From Lactarius indigo (Eukaryota; Basidiomycota; Agaricomycetes; Russulales; Russulaceae), in NCBI GenBank assembly GCA_025766275.1, contig JAFKAC010000088.1:179725-243724 (forward strand): a stretch of 64,000 nucleotides of DNA, in the 5' to 3' direction. A model generated the notes under the pieces. It saw only the letters and a program-made list of their open reading frames with translations, was not told the origin of the DNA and ran no database searches. Positions 1-10,757 of the stretch are shown one piece after another. The first letter of the stretch is position 1; every line of letters starts with the position of its first letter. The position numbers and the translations under genes were made by a program.

Positions 1-414
1 ACCAATTTATATTCCGGGGTAGAGTAACATGCATGTACAGGACTGGTCCCTACAGTAGAACTAACTGCAGGATTTAGGAGATCCATTCTGCCTGTTCAGG
101 AATACCGTATTACAGTACCTGTGCTAACCATGCATATAGAGCCTCAGACTGGAACAACTACTAGGAGTCATTTAACCAGAGCGTAGAGTTGGAAGCCTTC
201 GCTGACTTAACAGTAACAAGGGAAACGGAGCTGAAAGATTAAATAGACCCCCACAAAAGAGGTAAAAGGTTCGTCACCAAAGTGAGAGTGGGAAAACACT
301 AGCAAAACCCAAGTGTAAGGACCACTTGTTAGGCCCATCCGAAGATGGGGTCAGGAAATGTGTGAGTGGACATAGGAAGTGTAGTCATGCAGTGCAACGC
401 ATGAGGCTAGGGGC
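1..414. other. Retroelement flank, no gene recognised
   Basis: This stretch lies just downstream of the gag-like ORF that runs on the minus strand. Neither strand has a long open frame or a motif I recognise. It is probably decayed sequence of the same old retroelement, but I see no reverse transcriptase or endonuclease motif to prove it. Confidence 0.4.
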
Positions 415-1029
415 CTAGAGGGTAGCCTTCTGCGAAGCAGAGGAGGCAGGAGCCTTGGCATGAGGCTTCAGCTTCCACCTTTGGAGGTCCCTGGAGTGCC
501 CAAAGGCAAACAGAGTCCGCTGATCGAGCAGGGCTCAACTGGCAGACCTGTCGGGATCCTCAAAAGCGATGACCAGGGAGGACAGCAACCCAGGGGCATA
601 AGAGCTTGGGGCCCTGACCCATGAGGGGAGGTTGGTGAGGTGGAGGGTGTGGTAGAAGGGGTTGTCACGCGCCAGTGAATCGTGACATTCTGCAGGAGAG
701 TAAGGTGCACAAGTAGAGGTGACTCCAGTGGGAATGCCGTTGATGGTGATGCAAGACCAGTGAACATTCTCACAGGTCTGAATAGGAAGCAGGTTGGAGG
801 GGTCATGCGATAAGAAGGAGGAGAGGGCATTGGAGATGAAGCCAGAGGCGGCATTGAGGTAATGAGCCATGGTATCAGGGCCAGCAATGACCACGAGGTT
901 CTGTTTAGGGGTCCAGCGGGTGGCAGATAAGGTCACCTGGTGGGGTGAGTCAAGTAGGGCAGAGTTAAGGTGGGCACAGATATCAGCTGGCAACCTCCTG
1001 ACAGCCAGAGCACCCATTCCCAGCCAATG
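415..1029 (-). pseudogene. Gag-like retroelement ORF, C-terminal half (split by KDZ insertion)
   Basis: This is the C-terminal half of a gag-like protein of the kind found as the first ORF of agaricomycete retroelements. Recognisable pieces are a segment ending LVVIAGPDTMAHYLN, a central INGIPTGV, and a C-terminal FAFGHSRDLQRWKLKP. The frame is open except for one in-frame TGA at 535-537, after which it stays open to the TAG at 415-417. The N-terminal half lies about 12.9 kb away at 13968-14508 on the same strand, and the DNA between them is the KDZ transposon. The protein was therefore split by that insertion. I cannot tell whether the parent was a LINE or an LTR element. Confidence 0.75.
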
Positions 1030-1032
1030 GAT

Positions 1033-1171
1033 AGCGATGGCTTATGTAATTGATACCCCCAACCGACGGTGAGATTCTTTAATAGTTCATACTCAGCCGG
1101 CGCCGGCCAACGGCGGAGATTCCGCCATAATTGATAGTCCAGCCGACGCCGGCTGGGTCAGAGATAATCGG
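1033..1171. repeat. Left terminal inverted repeat of KDZ element
   Basis: The stretch beginning AGCGATGGCTTATGTAATTG and ending near ATAATCGG matches the reverse complement of 13829-13967 with only a few substitutions. It contains the palindromic GGCGGAGATTCCGCC at 1112-1126 and GC-rich CCGGCGCCGG hairpin-like segments. A partial second copy of its inner part lies at 1408-1464. Confidence 0.9.
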
Positions 1172-1407
1172 AAATCCATGCGGATAGTTCCATGATAATG
1201 TAGGGTATCCAGAGATGCTCTTGAACTCAAATATTTGACTGGGTGAGCACTGTTTAGGTGTGTGAGATCATTGATCACCTGTTGAGATATGTACAGCAAA
1301 TTGCATACATATCAGACAACTACAATTATATTGGACAAGTAATGAACATCTGATTGCAAGTCAATATATAATGATAGATGATCGGTGTTGGGGGAAATAG
1401 CTAATAA

Positions 1408-1464
1408 CTAATAGTTCATACTCAGAATATACATGTCGGGAAATCCGCTGTAATGATAGTCCAA
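1408..1464. repeat. Left subterminal repeat of KDZ inverted repeat core
   Basis: TAATAGTTCATACTCAG, then a GTCGGGAAATCCGCT motif, then TAATGATAGTCCA, repeat the order seen in the left inverted repeat (1073-1140) with different spacer sequence. Such subterminal repeats are usual transposase binding sites in large DNA transposons; that function is inferred here. Confidence 0.7.
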
Positions 1465-1635
1465 CAGCATTGCCCAAAAGCGGACCTCCACTTAATTCCT
1501 GTCACAGGCAAATGGATATATATGAGAGGGGATCGGGGGGTTCGAGAAAAGCCATTCATTTCATTTGCAAGAACCAAACACTTATGTCAATTGATATGTA
1601 CTATAGGAGGAATACATGAATCAGGACAAGCAATC

Positions 1636-4600
1636 TCATTTCATCTTACAGTGCTTCAATGGAGCATCAGTAATCGGAGTAAGAGCCTTTACAGAGCTTC
1701 TGGAAAGTCCCTCCCATGCATGCATCTGGTATGATGCATATGCTTGATGCCCCTTTAATGAACCTTGTGCAGCAATGATCATGAGTTTCTTCCATGTCTC
1801 TGCTTTGGAATGGAAGTATGCTGGGATCCATTTAGCTTCATTATGGATGCTGTCTTGTTCCTCTGACCACCGCTCAAACTGTGCCCTTGCATGGAGCCAG
1901 TGAACCCTTTCAACTGTATGAATATATGAGCACATGAATATAGAATTCAATGGAGCACATACAATCATCCATCCATGTTCCATCATCTTCAGTGGTATTG
2001 CCAAAGCCCCAGATCCAGGATTGTTGTGTATTCCGCTGTCCTACTTGTTGTGATCCAAGGACCAATGTTGCTACACGGAGATCCTTTGAATGGAGCTTCG
2101 GGAGGTCCTGTGGAATGGGTGCAGCTTTGCGGAGCTTCCTATAGGCATCCCGTGCCATGCTATATATGCGGGCATGCTCACGGACATTAGTGTCAACACT
2201 GTGTATGGCATTCCAGGTGCGGGTCTTTGTCTGTTGTGTGTGAGCAGGTCGTACCTGAGTGCGGAACAGAGCGGATTTAAATCCAAGAGCGAGGCGGATT
2301 CCATGAATGGATTCACTAGCTTGAGCATGGCGTAGCTGTACCTCCTTTCCAGCAAGGGATTGGAAACCATGCCTAACACACCATTCCCATCCAAGGGAAG
2401 ATGGGAGGAGGACCGGAAAGTCCTCAGGATTAGTTGCATCCATCCCAGATCCATCCAGTGCTTGCGGAGTAGGACGGATGGAGGCATGGGCTGAATGATC
2501 ATCATCTGTATCTTCAGGATCTCCAAGATCATCCATATGGTCATATTCCTCATAGTCACCCAAAGGCACTATTGAGGAATCATCTGCAAGCGGCTGGTAG
2601 AGTAGGAAGGAATCTCCCTGGTGCTCAAATATGTCAATGAGCTTCTGAAGGCGACTCCGCTTGTTTTCAATGACTTGAGCCTCCTCAGTGTTGATCTTCA
2701 GACCATGTGCTCGGAGTTGATATCTGATAGCAAGCCTTTACAGAGTGGATGTTAACCAACAGTCAAATGGGTCATTGGATGGACTCACTGCAACTCCTGG
2801 ATCTTTATCCCACATGCAATCCAAGATGTTTGACCATGAGCGGTAATATCTCCGCTCTCCTCCGAAATCAGCTGCTGCTGAACCTCTGCACAAGAGGGAG
2901 CTAATGATAGACATTAGTATAGAATACATAGGATTTGTCAGGTCACAATACCTTTGGATGTCACTGTATCATATATGTCCATTAAAGTGGGGTCTTCATG
3001 CCTGTTTGATTGAGCATGACTTTCTGCCTTAAGCCATCGTTTAGTCTTCTTCTTGAACCTTGCATTGAGAGTGTCTAATATCTCAGCACTGAGATCTATA
3101 CCATTATCCATCCGTTTCCACCGCTTCAGAAGTGATGGAACTGGAACATTATTATATTAGAATCAAATGGATTATAGATACGGATTAAACGGACCAATGC
3201 GGACCATCTTCTTCCAATTGGAATGGTTCATATGTGCATCCAATACCTCCTGGCGATGGGCAAGGGACATCCCACGGATGCTCCGTGAGATGTTATTGAG
3301 TGGTGCCCACAATGTCTCAATGATCTCTCCATCCACCTGCTTCGCTCCAGGGATATAGCTTGGGGAAAAGCGGGGTAAGCATGAATCTTGATGGCCATGG
3401 ATATGAAAGAGGCCAATCCCAGTGCGAAGTTGCAATGAGCTAGACAGAGATAACTCCGGGCTCTTCTCCACCCTTTCCTTGAAGTGAACACCATATTGGC
3501 ACATGATATCATACATGACCAAGGCCACAGGGATGTCCCCCATATTGTAGGAAAGGGCCTTGCAAAGGCTATAGTCCATATTGATTTGCCTGACATCAAA
3601 CATACATCAATTATCAATTCCATACTTAGGGTGCTTAATGCGTCGGACATACCTCTCTCCCTTCTGGAAGTCAACTACAGATGTAGGGACAAAGAATCCA
3701 TGACAGCATGCGGTTGCTCCGATGCCTGTAACATCAAGGTGTGGACGACTTGAATTGGCCTGTTCAATGGCCCTGTATGTGTTACATGTGCTGGGCTATG
3801 AGACTATAAGACAACAGTCACTGTCAATAGTATCTGACATACCTGGGAAATCTCTTGCCCACTATGCAGATGAGCCTTATATGAATTGGGATTTGCCATG
3901 AAGGCCATCCCCGCTGATAGCGGAACGTCCGTATCTCCTGTCCTACACCTCATGTGCTCTGCTGAGAAGTTGCCATCCATTATGAAGGTTCGGATGAGTT
4001 GATTCCTTCGAGCAAGTCAATACTGAGATATTTGACATGTTCTCAATGAATACATACGGCTTATCATTATATCTGGTCCTCCAATCATCTGGTAGATTGA
4101 TGCCTGGCTGTGGACAGGCTGGACAGAATATGGCCATGGACCCTTCATTAGCGGATGTCCCTGTGTGCTGATGTCCCAAACCGCTTTCAATCCTATTCTT
4201 CAAGTCCCTCCATTGTCGGGATGCCCTCAAGAGCTGTTTGTAGAGGTTCTATATGTCTCCATCAATAAGATGTTATGCAGTATCAGGATAGCATTGATAC
4301 TCACTGGGACATGGTCAGGGAACATCCGATTGGTGATGCTCTGAAGCTTAGAATAGTACTGTTGTGCAGTTGTCTTGCACTCCAGGTTGTCAGCCAAGAA
4401 GTCATCCAGAACTGAGAAGGTGAATGCAGTCTCAATCTGCTTGAAGGTTGAAGGAAATATTCCAGCTTGGAGTAGTTGCTCATCATTGGCACCAGCGTTG
4501 GGGCATATGCAGAAGAGTACATCCATATCAAAGACACCTGTTTGATTGACAACGGTGATCAGCGGGTTTCCCGACATTGTGGTCCGAGTGCATCGTGTGT

Positions 4601-5509
4601 TTCCCTCAGAGGGATCCAACACATCCCCAACAAAGTCAAACAATGTGTCTGAAATCCCAGGCATATCTTCAAGAGTTTGTGACGAAGGCTGCGGACCTCC
4701 CGACAAATGAGCCTGCTCTTCCTCAACAGATACAAGTGATGCAGAACGAGTCTGACGGGACGTCCGCTTTCTGCGCTGTGTCCCATCTGACACTTGGTGT
4801 CCCTATGGATATATGAGTATATGTGGGATTCATATATCTGATATGTTCATACCTCCACTGTAAGTGGACATGGCCTCCCATCATGACCAAAGCAGAGCTT
4901 AAATCCAATTGACATTAATGACATTGGTGCAAAGTGTGTGCCAGTCCAGCGGGACACCCGATGGAATGGGGATCGCATATGTGTTTGAAGGCAACATTCC
5001 TTGCAGAAGTACTTTCCTCCAATACAATCAGAGCACTTGATCTGCATCGAACTGGTACACATAGAGCAATTTGGAGCACTTGTCAGACCCTCCATCTCGA
5101 GCAAAAGGTGGATGTATCTGCTCCGCATGTCTGTCCACTGGCTCATTGGTGTCTACGAATAATCAGAAGTCCGACAATGATCATAGGAGGTTTGTGGACA
5201 TACACTTTGTTGGGGCTGGGATTCCTCTGCTTGAAAGTCTTGCAAATCAGGTTCATATGGCTCTATGTGGTGAAGGGTATGTGATTCCTCTATCCCATGT
5301 GGTGAGTCCCTGGATGACTGCGACTGTACTGTCTCCATAGTGGTCTCCACTCCAGTTTGAGACATTGAAGCTTGACCTGACTTCCCCTTCTTTAAGTGGA
5401 AAGGGACTTCCTTTACAGTGGTACGGAGTCCCCGCTTAGTCTTCCGTGTCTGGTTAACAACCTCAACAACATCTCCCATGGGAATGGTGAAGGTATTCTT
5501 TGGAGGCAT
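1636..5509 (-). CDS. KDZ transposase with CxC2 cysteine cluster
   Basis: The transposase of the element, expected to cut and join its ends in the nucleus. Start 5509 gives a short basic N-terminus, then a CxC2 zinc-binding cluster (CSMC, CSDC, CKEC and a following H; DNA about 4960-5070). Next come the conserved segments around GSMAIFCPACPQPGINLP (about 4110-4165), TGIGATACCHGFF (about 3700-3740), YDIMCQYGVHF (about 3480-3515) and GAKQVDGEIIETLWAPLN (about 3300-3355), diagnostic of KDZ transposases with an RNase H-like fold. The C-terminus reads through introns (for example about 1915-1965) to the stop at 1636. I found no stop inside the exons I followed, so the gene may be functional. Exact exon limits between 2570 and 4230 were not all resolved. 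Confidence 0.88.
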
Positions 5510-5735
5510 GATGAATGGAAATGGATAGAATGAAGATGGTGTGAATGAAAGTCAATGGGTGACATGGATTATCTCCGTTCTTAAATATACCTGAGCATCC
5601 TCAATGATCTATACACCTGGTTGATCCACTAGTGGTGTTGTCCAACCTTCAAATCTGAAACCAGTCCCAATGTGAAACCCTACATGAGACAGTACGACCA
5701 CAGTACAATAGTCTACATCATGGAGAACCTTCTAA

Positions 5736-6369
5736 TCAGCTATCATTAGTATTTCCTAATTCCGAAGACATCTCCAATGCATGATCCAACCCATCATCAT
5801 GATATAAGCTATCTTCTGTTCCATGTGAAATATTGGAAACATCAATCCCTTCTGCCTCACACAGTGCCCTTACCATGAGGGAGAAGTCATTCACACTCCT
5901 GTGTATATTCTCTGAGTTGGAAATGATATCCATGTCCACCTTGAAAGGTAAGATGGATGGAATTGATTGACAATGACAGGTACACACCTCATATTCATTG
6001 AGTGAGCTTTCCTGCTCCTCCAAAGGATGTTGCACATCTGCCTTGAAAGGTAAGATGGAATAGGAAGAATTGATGGTGACAGGTACATACCACACATTGA
6101 TTGATTGAACTTGTTTCTTGCTCCTCAGAAACATGTTCCAGCAGGGGTTTCAGACTGATGGTTTCAACATCACCATCTGAGCCATACATGTCATCCTCAT
6201 CAAATGATTGTGTATCAGAGGGTGAGTCGTCCACAGGATCGGAAAACATGGTGGGAGTGTGGAGAGGGGGGGAGCGGGAGATCCGCTTATGTTCGTGAAT
6301 GGTGCTGGTGTACCGGGAGGGCTTTGATGTGGATGATACAAGTTTGCCTTTGGATGTGTGAGACTGCAT
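5736..6369 (-). CDS. Small acidic KDZ-cargo protein, unknown function
   Basis: A three-exon gene beginning MQSHTSKGKLVSS, followed by a Ser/Pro-rich part, an acidic stretch (SFDEDDMYGSDGD) and an acidic C-terminus ending ELGNTNDS. I do not recognise the family. The two introns (about 6046-6094 and 5943-5990) are near copies of each other, both starting GTRTGTACCTGTCA and ending ATCTTACCTTTCAAG, so this part of the gene grew by tandem duplication or by insertion of a repeated intron. It sits upstream of the transposase in the same direction, about 230 bp away. The splice model restores one continuous frame to the TGA at 5736. Confidence 0.55.
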
Positions 6370-6966
6370 GATTGGTAGTAGAGCAATAGAGTAGCTAAAC
6401 CTGAAGCAATATAAATACCATGGACATGTGAAACAGGTTTGGCCTTGCTGAAGATACATGAAACACTGCCTGAGGATCTATGGTAATTGTTAGACTACAC
6501 CTCAATATATGACATGGCATGAATGTCGGACGGTCCGCTGTTTCAATGTCACATATGAATGGCGAATGAATAATACTAGACATACAATACTCTAAACACA
6601 TGCATATTTGATATGATCTATAGAAGGCATATGTGATACAACCTGCCAGCTTTACTACAGAGATATTCAGCCATGTATCCCGCCTTTGCAATGTGCCGAC
6701 CACTTAATGGAGATGTATTTAGGGTGTGAGTCGGGTTTATTCCGGATGGTCCGATGTATTAAGTCGCATGCCACTCAGCTTTGCAGAATCCCACATATGG
6801 GAATCAAGTCATATGATGTACAACGTCACATGTTACAGATGGGTCACATGAAGCAAATGACAGATGGATCACATGAAACTGATTGCACACACGTCACATG
6901 TACCAATTCATTCAAATAGGGAAGTCCGACTACGTGATTACAAATTGTCCTAAAACGCATATTCGA
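6370..6966. other. Intergenic region of KDZ element
   Basis: No gene is supported here. The stretch is AT-rich and holds several copies of the KDZ-wide quasi-palindrome, for example GTCGGACGGTCCGCT at 6525-6539, and a cluster of CACATG/TCACATG repeats at 6826-6904. It presumably carries promoter and 3' sequences of the flanking cargo genes. Confidence 0.5.
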
Positions 6967-8863
6967 TTATTTACTGTGTGGGGGGGATCTCTGGCGATGG
7001 CCTGCGTGATGCAGCACTCCCACCCGAACGCGCAACTTGAAACATATGTTAGGTGTGCATGAAACAGCCAAGAAACACAAACTACTCACCTGATGATTGG
7101 CGCAGCGGCCCACCCGTAGAGGAATGGTGTGAGGCCACGGAATGGCGAGAGGTGACGGATGCGGCCTTGGACGCAGGGGCACTCCCACCCAATCGATCCA
7201 CTTGAAACGCATGTCAGAGCGGGACATCCGCTATAAGAATAATACATACCCATCACTTGGCGGGGCTCTGAAACGACGCTTGAAGTTTTCGATGATGCAT
7301 TTGAACGCGCATCTGAAAGTTTGAGTAAAGATAAGGGGATTCCTGGCAAAGATGTGGCCTGGAGGCCAGGGGAATTAGTGGTGCTAGAAGCGGGCTGTCC
7401 GATGCCGGGGATAGAGGAAGAATCGACCCCCTGCTTCTCCAAGAGCACTCCCAGCATGAGGAGAGCGTCCTGCAACTTCTGGTTCGTTCGACGTCGTCCA
7501 CGACGGTTCTCCTCCATCGATGTGGCCTGGTCCTTCTTCAAATCACGTATTTCGCTGGACAGTTCGTCCACCTGTTGCGCAAGAGCTTCAATTTGCACAT
7601 CCACAAGAATGCCTAGATATTATAAGTGATATCTCTGGCACATTCGCGTTTGGAAATATACCGGACTTACTCGGGGTTTGCGTGCGTACGGACGAGGCGG
7701 ATCAGGCGTCCCCCATCCAATGCGGCCTGATGCCCCAGGATGCAGGCGGACTGCAGGTCTTGTGTAGAGTCGCACAGGCGACACAAGCGGATGTCAAGCA
7801 CCTCACATTGGCCTGGGGCTTGCACACCTTTGCTTTGCGAGTTATACATGGGCCACACATATCCTGCAGCGAATATAGTAGCCAATAAAATGATAGAATA
7901 AGTCCACAATGCTCACCAGACCCGTGGCCTCAACCGTACTATCCTCTTCAAGACGTGGGCGCTGTTTGGCACGAGGAGGGGATGAAATAACCACCTCAAC
8001 TTGCGACTTGCCGGACTTCCGAGGGGTTGTTTCCTCTGACTCCACAGTTGGTTCATCGGGGCTTGCCGGAGCAGGCCGCTTCTTGTTCTGCAGGCCATAC
8101 GGATGCTTCGAAGGCTCAGATGGTGGTGGATCAGCTCGAGCCTTTCCCTTGTCGGGAAGCGTTGCGCTTGCGAGGGACGACTCTGGTCTGGATGGATGAG
8201 TTGAGCCATCCCCAGGATCATCTGTGGGATCATCCGCAGGATCGTCCGCAGGCTCGTCCGCGGAGCCATCTGCAGGCTCATCCGCCGGGTCATCCGCCGG
8301 GTCATCTGCTGGCTCATCCATAGCGACTTGGCACAAGTGAGCGATGGAACAAGTGTATGCAGGGGACGTACAATCATCCACATATTCGTTGACAGGAGCC
8401 CACCACATCTTCTTCGGCTGAATACCCTCCAGATACTTGCTTAGATCGATAGATGTGTATGCTTCGTGCCAGTCCAGACTTATTATCTCTTGTTTTTCGC
8501 ATAGAGATGCAATGTAATCGATGGTTACATTGTCCCAGTCTGGATCGCGGGACTCCCGCCTAGCGTTCCCCCACTCATATCCCATTACCTGGGCGACTGC
8601 ATGAAGCCTGGGCTTCTTGGGGCGGTCTATATACCGTCTGAATATTGCACTAACTGTCTTCTATAACATGTATCAGTTTATTGCTCAGTATATTTATCGA
8701 ACTGACTTACCAGCTCCACACTGACATGCTTGTTGAGCATGGCCAGTTGCTCAGCCGTTGTAGGGACCTCCGCAACGTGTCTAATCGCTGCCAGGCACTT
8801 AGCAGCTATCACAAGCATGACAGTCTCATCCTTCGTCAATTCTGTGACAGCTTTCTTAGCCAT
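6967..8863 (-). CDS. Cys-cluster and coiled-coil KDZ-cargo protein (gene model uncertain)
   Basis: Start 8863 gives MAKKAVTELTKDET; after an intron comes a conserved segment containing MGYEWGNARRESRDPDWDNV. An acidic repeat region with about ten DPAD-like tetrads follows (DNA 8200-8330), then a basic segment with KKRPAP and a cysteine cluster (CGPC, later CVAC and C; DNA about 7740-7860) resembling small zinc modules common in basidiomycete proteins. Past the cluster the chosen frame meets a TGA at 7702-7704. A coiled coil (VQIEALAQQVDELSSEI, about 7550-7600) and a Ser/His-rich tail ending at 6967 follow in a consistent splice frame. Either an undetected splice joins them or the gene is broken. 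It is divergent from the gene at 9116. Function unknown; a DNA-binding role is only a guess. Confidence 0.55.
8200..8330. repeat. 12-bp coding minisatellite (Asp-Pro-Ala-Asp repeats)
   Basis: About ten imperfect 12-bp repeats of the form TCATCCGCAGGA / TCGTCCGCAGGC, read on the minus strand as Asp-Pro-Ala-Asp or Glu-Pro-Ala-Asp tetrads inside the Cys-cluster cargo gene. Such arrays change length easily. Confidence 0.8.
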
Positions 8864-9115
8864 TGCAAGTGATGTGGCGGGGCGGGATATGCGGGGGAGA
8901 TATGGGAGAGATATGTGCTCACAGAATAACCCCCAAAGAACCATGTCGGGCTCCATCGGACTTCCCACGACCCATGTCCGATGTCCAATCCCATGCTTCC
9001 AATCGAAGACAGATCACATGTACATATGCGTACACATCGAATCTGATTGGGACACGTTTGAAACAATAATATATTCGCTGAACTAGGCCTCCTCACTTCT
9101 CAGAGCACAGCAACT

Positions 9116-10150
9116 ATGTCCGACGCTCCCCGTTCTTCCCACTCTCAGTCTCGCACATCTGAGCGATCCCAGCCCGCCCCAAGTAAGCCCCAGCCTCCTC
9201 CCATCAAGCCCATGCCTGCTCCCATCAAGCCCCCTAATCGTGCTAAGTCCAAGTCGATGGGACCTCCGCCGGCCCCAAAAGCAGCTGTGGAAGATGATGG
9301 CTTTGACTTTCTGTCAAGCGTTCCATCTCCAGTCATTCCACTCCCCAAGGCGGTGGGTAACAAGGATGTACGCACCAAGGTATGGAATTAGATCACTATA
9401 TGCCTGATACATACTAACATCGTCCCCTACAGCCTGATGCGAAGAGGATGAAGGTCCGGGGTGCATCCCCACTCGACGACTTCATGGACCTCATCCCTGC
9501 ATCTCAAAGGCTCGTGGGTCGCCCGCAGGGAGGTCCGGTGGGCTCCGCAGCTAAGGGGAAACCCTCTGCTGCTGTTGTTGACTTATCCCTAGTGGACTCG
9601 ACGTCTGCAGAGACGCAGGTATGTCTAAGTGTGCTTTATATCATATTCACACATTACCTCTATTCTAGGATTCGGATATCATGGATATCGATGGTGCAGA
9701 TCCTGAACGACTGCCCAATGTTCCTAAGACCTCTGATAGAAAGGCGGGCATTCCGAAAGCACGGGTACGTATTTATACATCTATTACACACATCCCACAG
9801 ATCCTAAAGACATATGCATACAGCCCATCGCATCGGACAAGTCGCAGGACGTCCGCAGTGGGGTGACTCGCCCTGTAACTCGTAGTGCTGCGGAGCTCCC
9901 CACAAAGCCGTCTGCATCTCCCAGGACATCCGCTCCCACCGGCACCATGCATCCGATGGGTATCACCATCCCTGCCACCACAAAGCCCCAAGACCTTGGC
10001 GAATTGGATGCCAGGACAGCTGCGCTCAAGATTCGGCTTGCACAACTGTGGGAAACAGTCACCAAGCTTAGGGCTAATTTGAAAGACATAAATGACGAGC
10101 TTCACAAGGTAGTTCTTGAGATTGAACAGACTGCGGCCGCCCTCGGGTGA
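9116..10150 (+). CDS. Pro-rich and coiled-coil KDZ-cargo protein, unknown function
   Basis: Four exons joined by GT-AG introns (about 9380-9432, 9619-9668, 9765-9814) give one open frame. It begins MSDAPRSSHSQSRTSERS and has repeated PPPIKP / PAPIKP motifs, an acidic DDGFDFLSS patch and a middle rich in Ser/Pro. The C-terminal coiled coil is predicted from LDARTAALKIRLAQLWETV and LKDINDELHKVVLEIEQT. I do not recognise the family. It is divergent from the Cys-cluster gene (start codons 252 bp apart). The protein looks like a non-enzymatic partner, possibly of the transposase; this is inference from position only. Confidence 0.65.
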
Positions 10151-10757
10151 TCCGCACTATTGCGTAGCCCATGTAACATGTCATATGTAGCTGTCAATCA
10201 AATGGAACACATAGCGGATATAGTTGGTCGGATTTCCGCTTCTCCCGATGCCTGTACCATGTTATATGTAAATGTCAATTGAATGGGCTGTATGGCGGAT
10301 ATACATAGCCGGACGTCCGCTTCGCCCAATACATGTACTACGACCATTATATCATCACATATGTCCACTCTGATATCAAATCCTTAAGTGCTCCTTTCTG
10401 CCCCATCTGTTGTCTCCACATGTCCATACATGTTTCACATATGTCTCATCTTCAGGTGCAGAGGTCCACTATTAGAACATTGTAATACCAAGTCATGCCA
10501 TGGCTATTACACGTCAGGACATCCTCTTGCACAATATGATACCCCACATTGCTCAAACAGTTTCATTGTATTGGTGCTTGATGTCGGACCATTCCCGACC
10601 ATCATCCGATTCTCTATTGTATCACAGGAACATATTTAATGACTGGCCATCACAATGAGATGCTCATATCCATCCACTTAAGCGTCACACCTAGTACATT
10701 TGTCCATCCTCTCAATCACCATACCTTGTCCATCTATCCATCCTCATCTCATCCATT
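10151..10757. other. KDZ intergenic region with motif repeats
   Basis: Non-coding between two plus-strand cargo genes. It contains a local duplication of about 60 bp: CATGT..ATATGTA..TGTCAAT..AATGG..GCGGATAT, then GTCGGATTTCCGCT at 10227-10240 and GCCGGACGTCCGCT at 10308-10321. The repeated spacing suggests protein-binding sites. Confidence 0.6.

Noticed and set aside
468..887. Open minus-strand frame rich in Pro/Ser
   Set aside because: It overlaps the gag-like frame in another phase; the gag frame has recognisable conserved segments, so this is a shadow.
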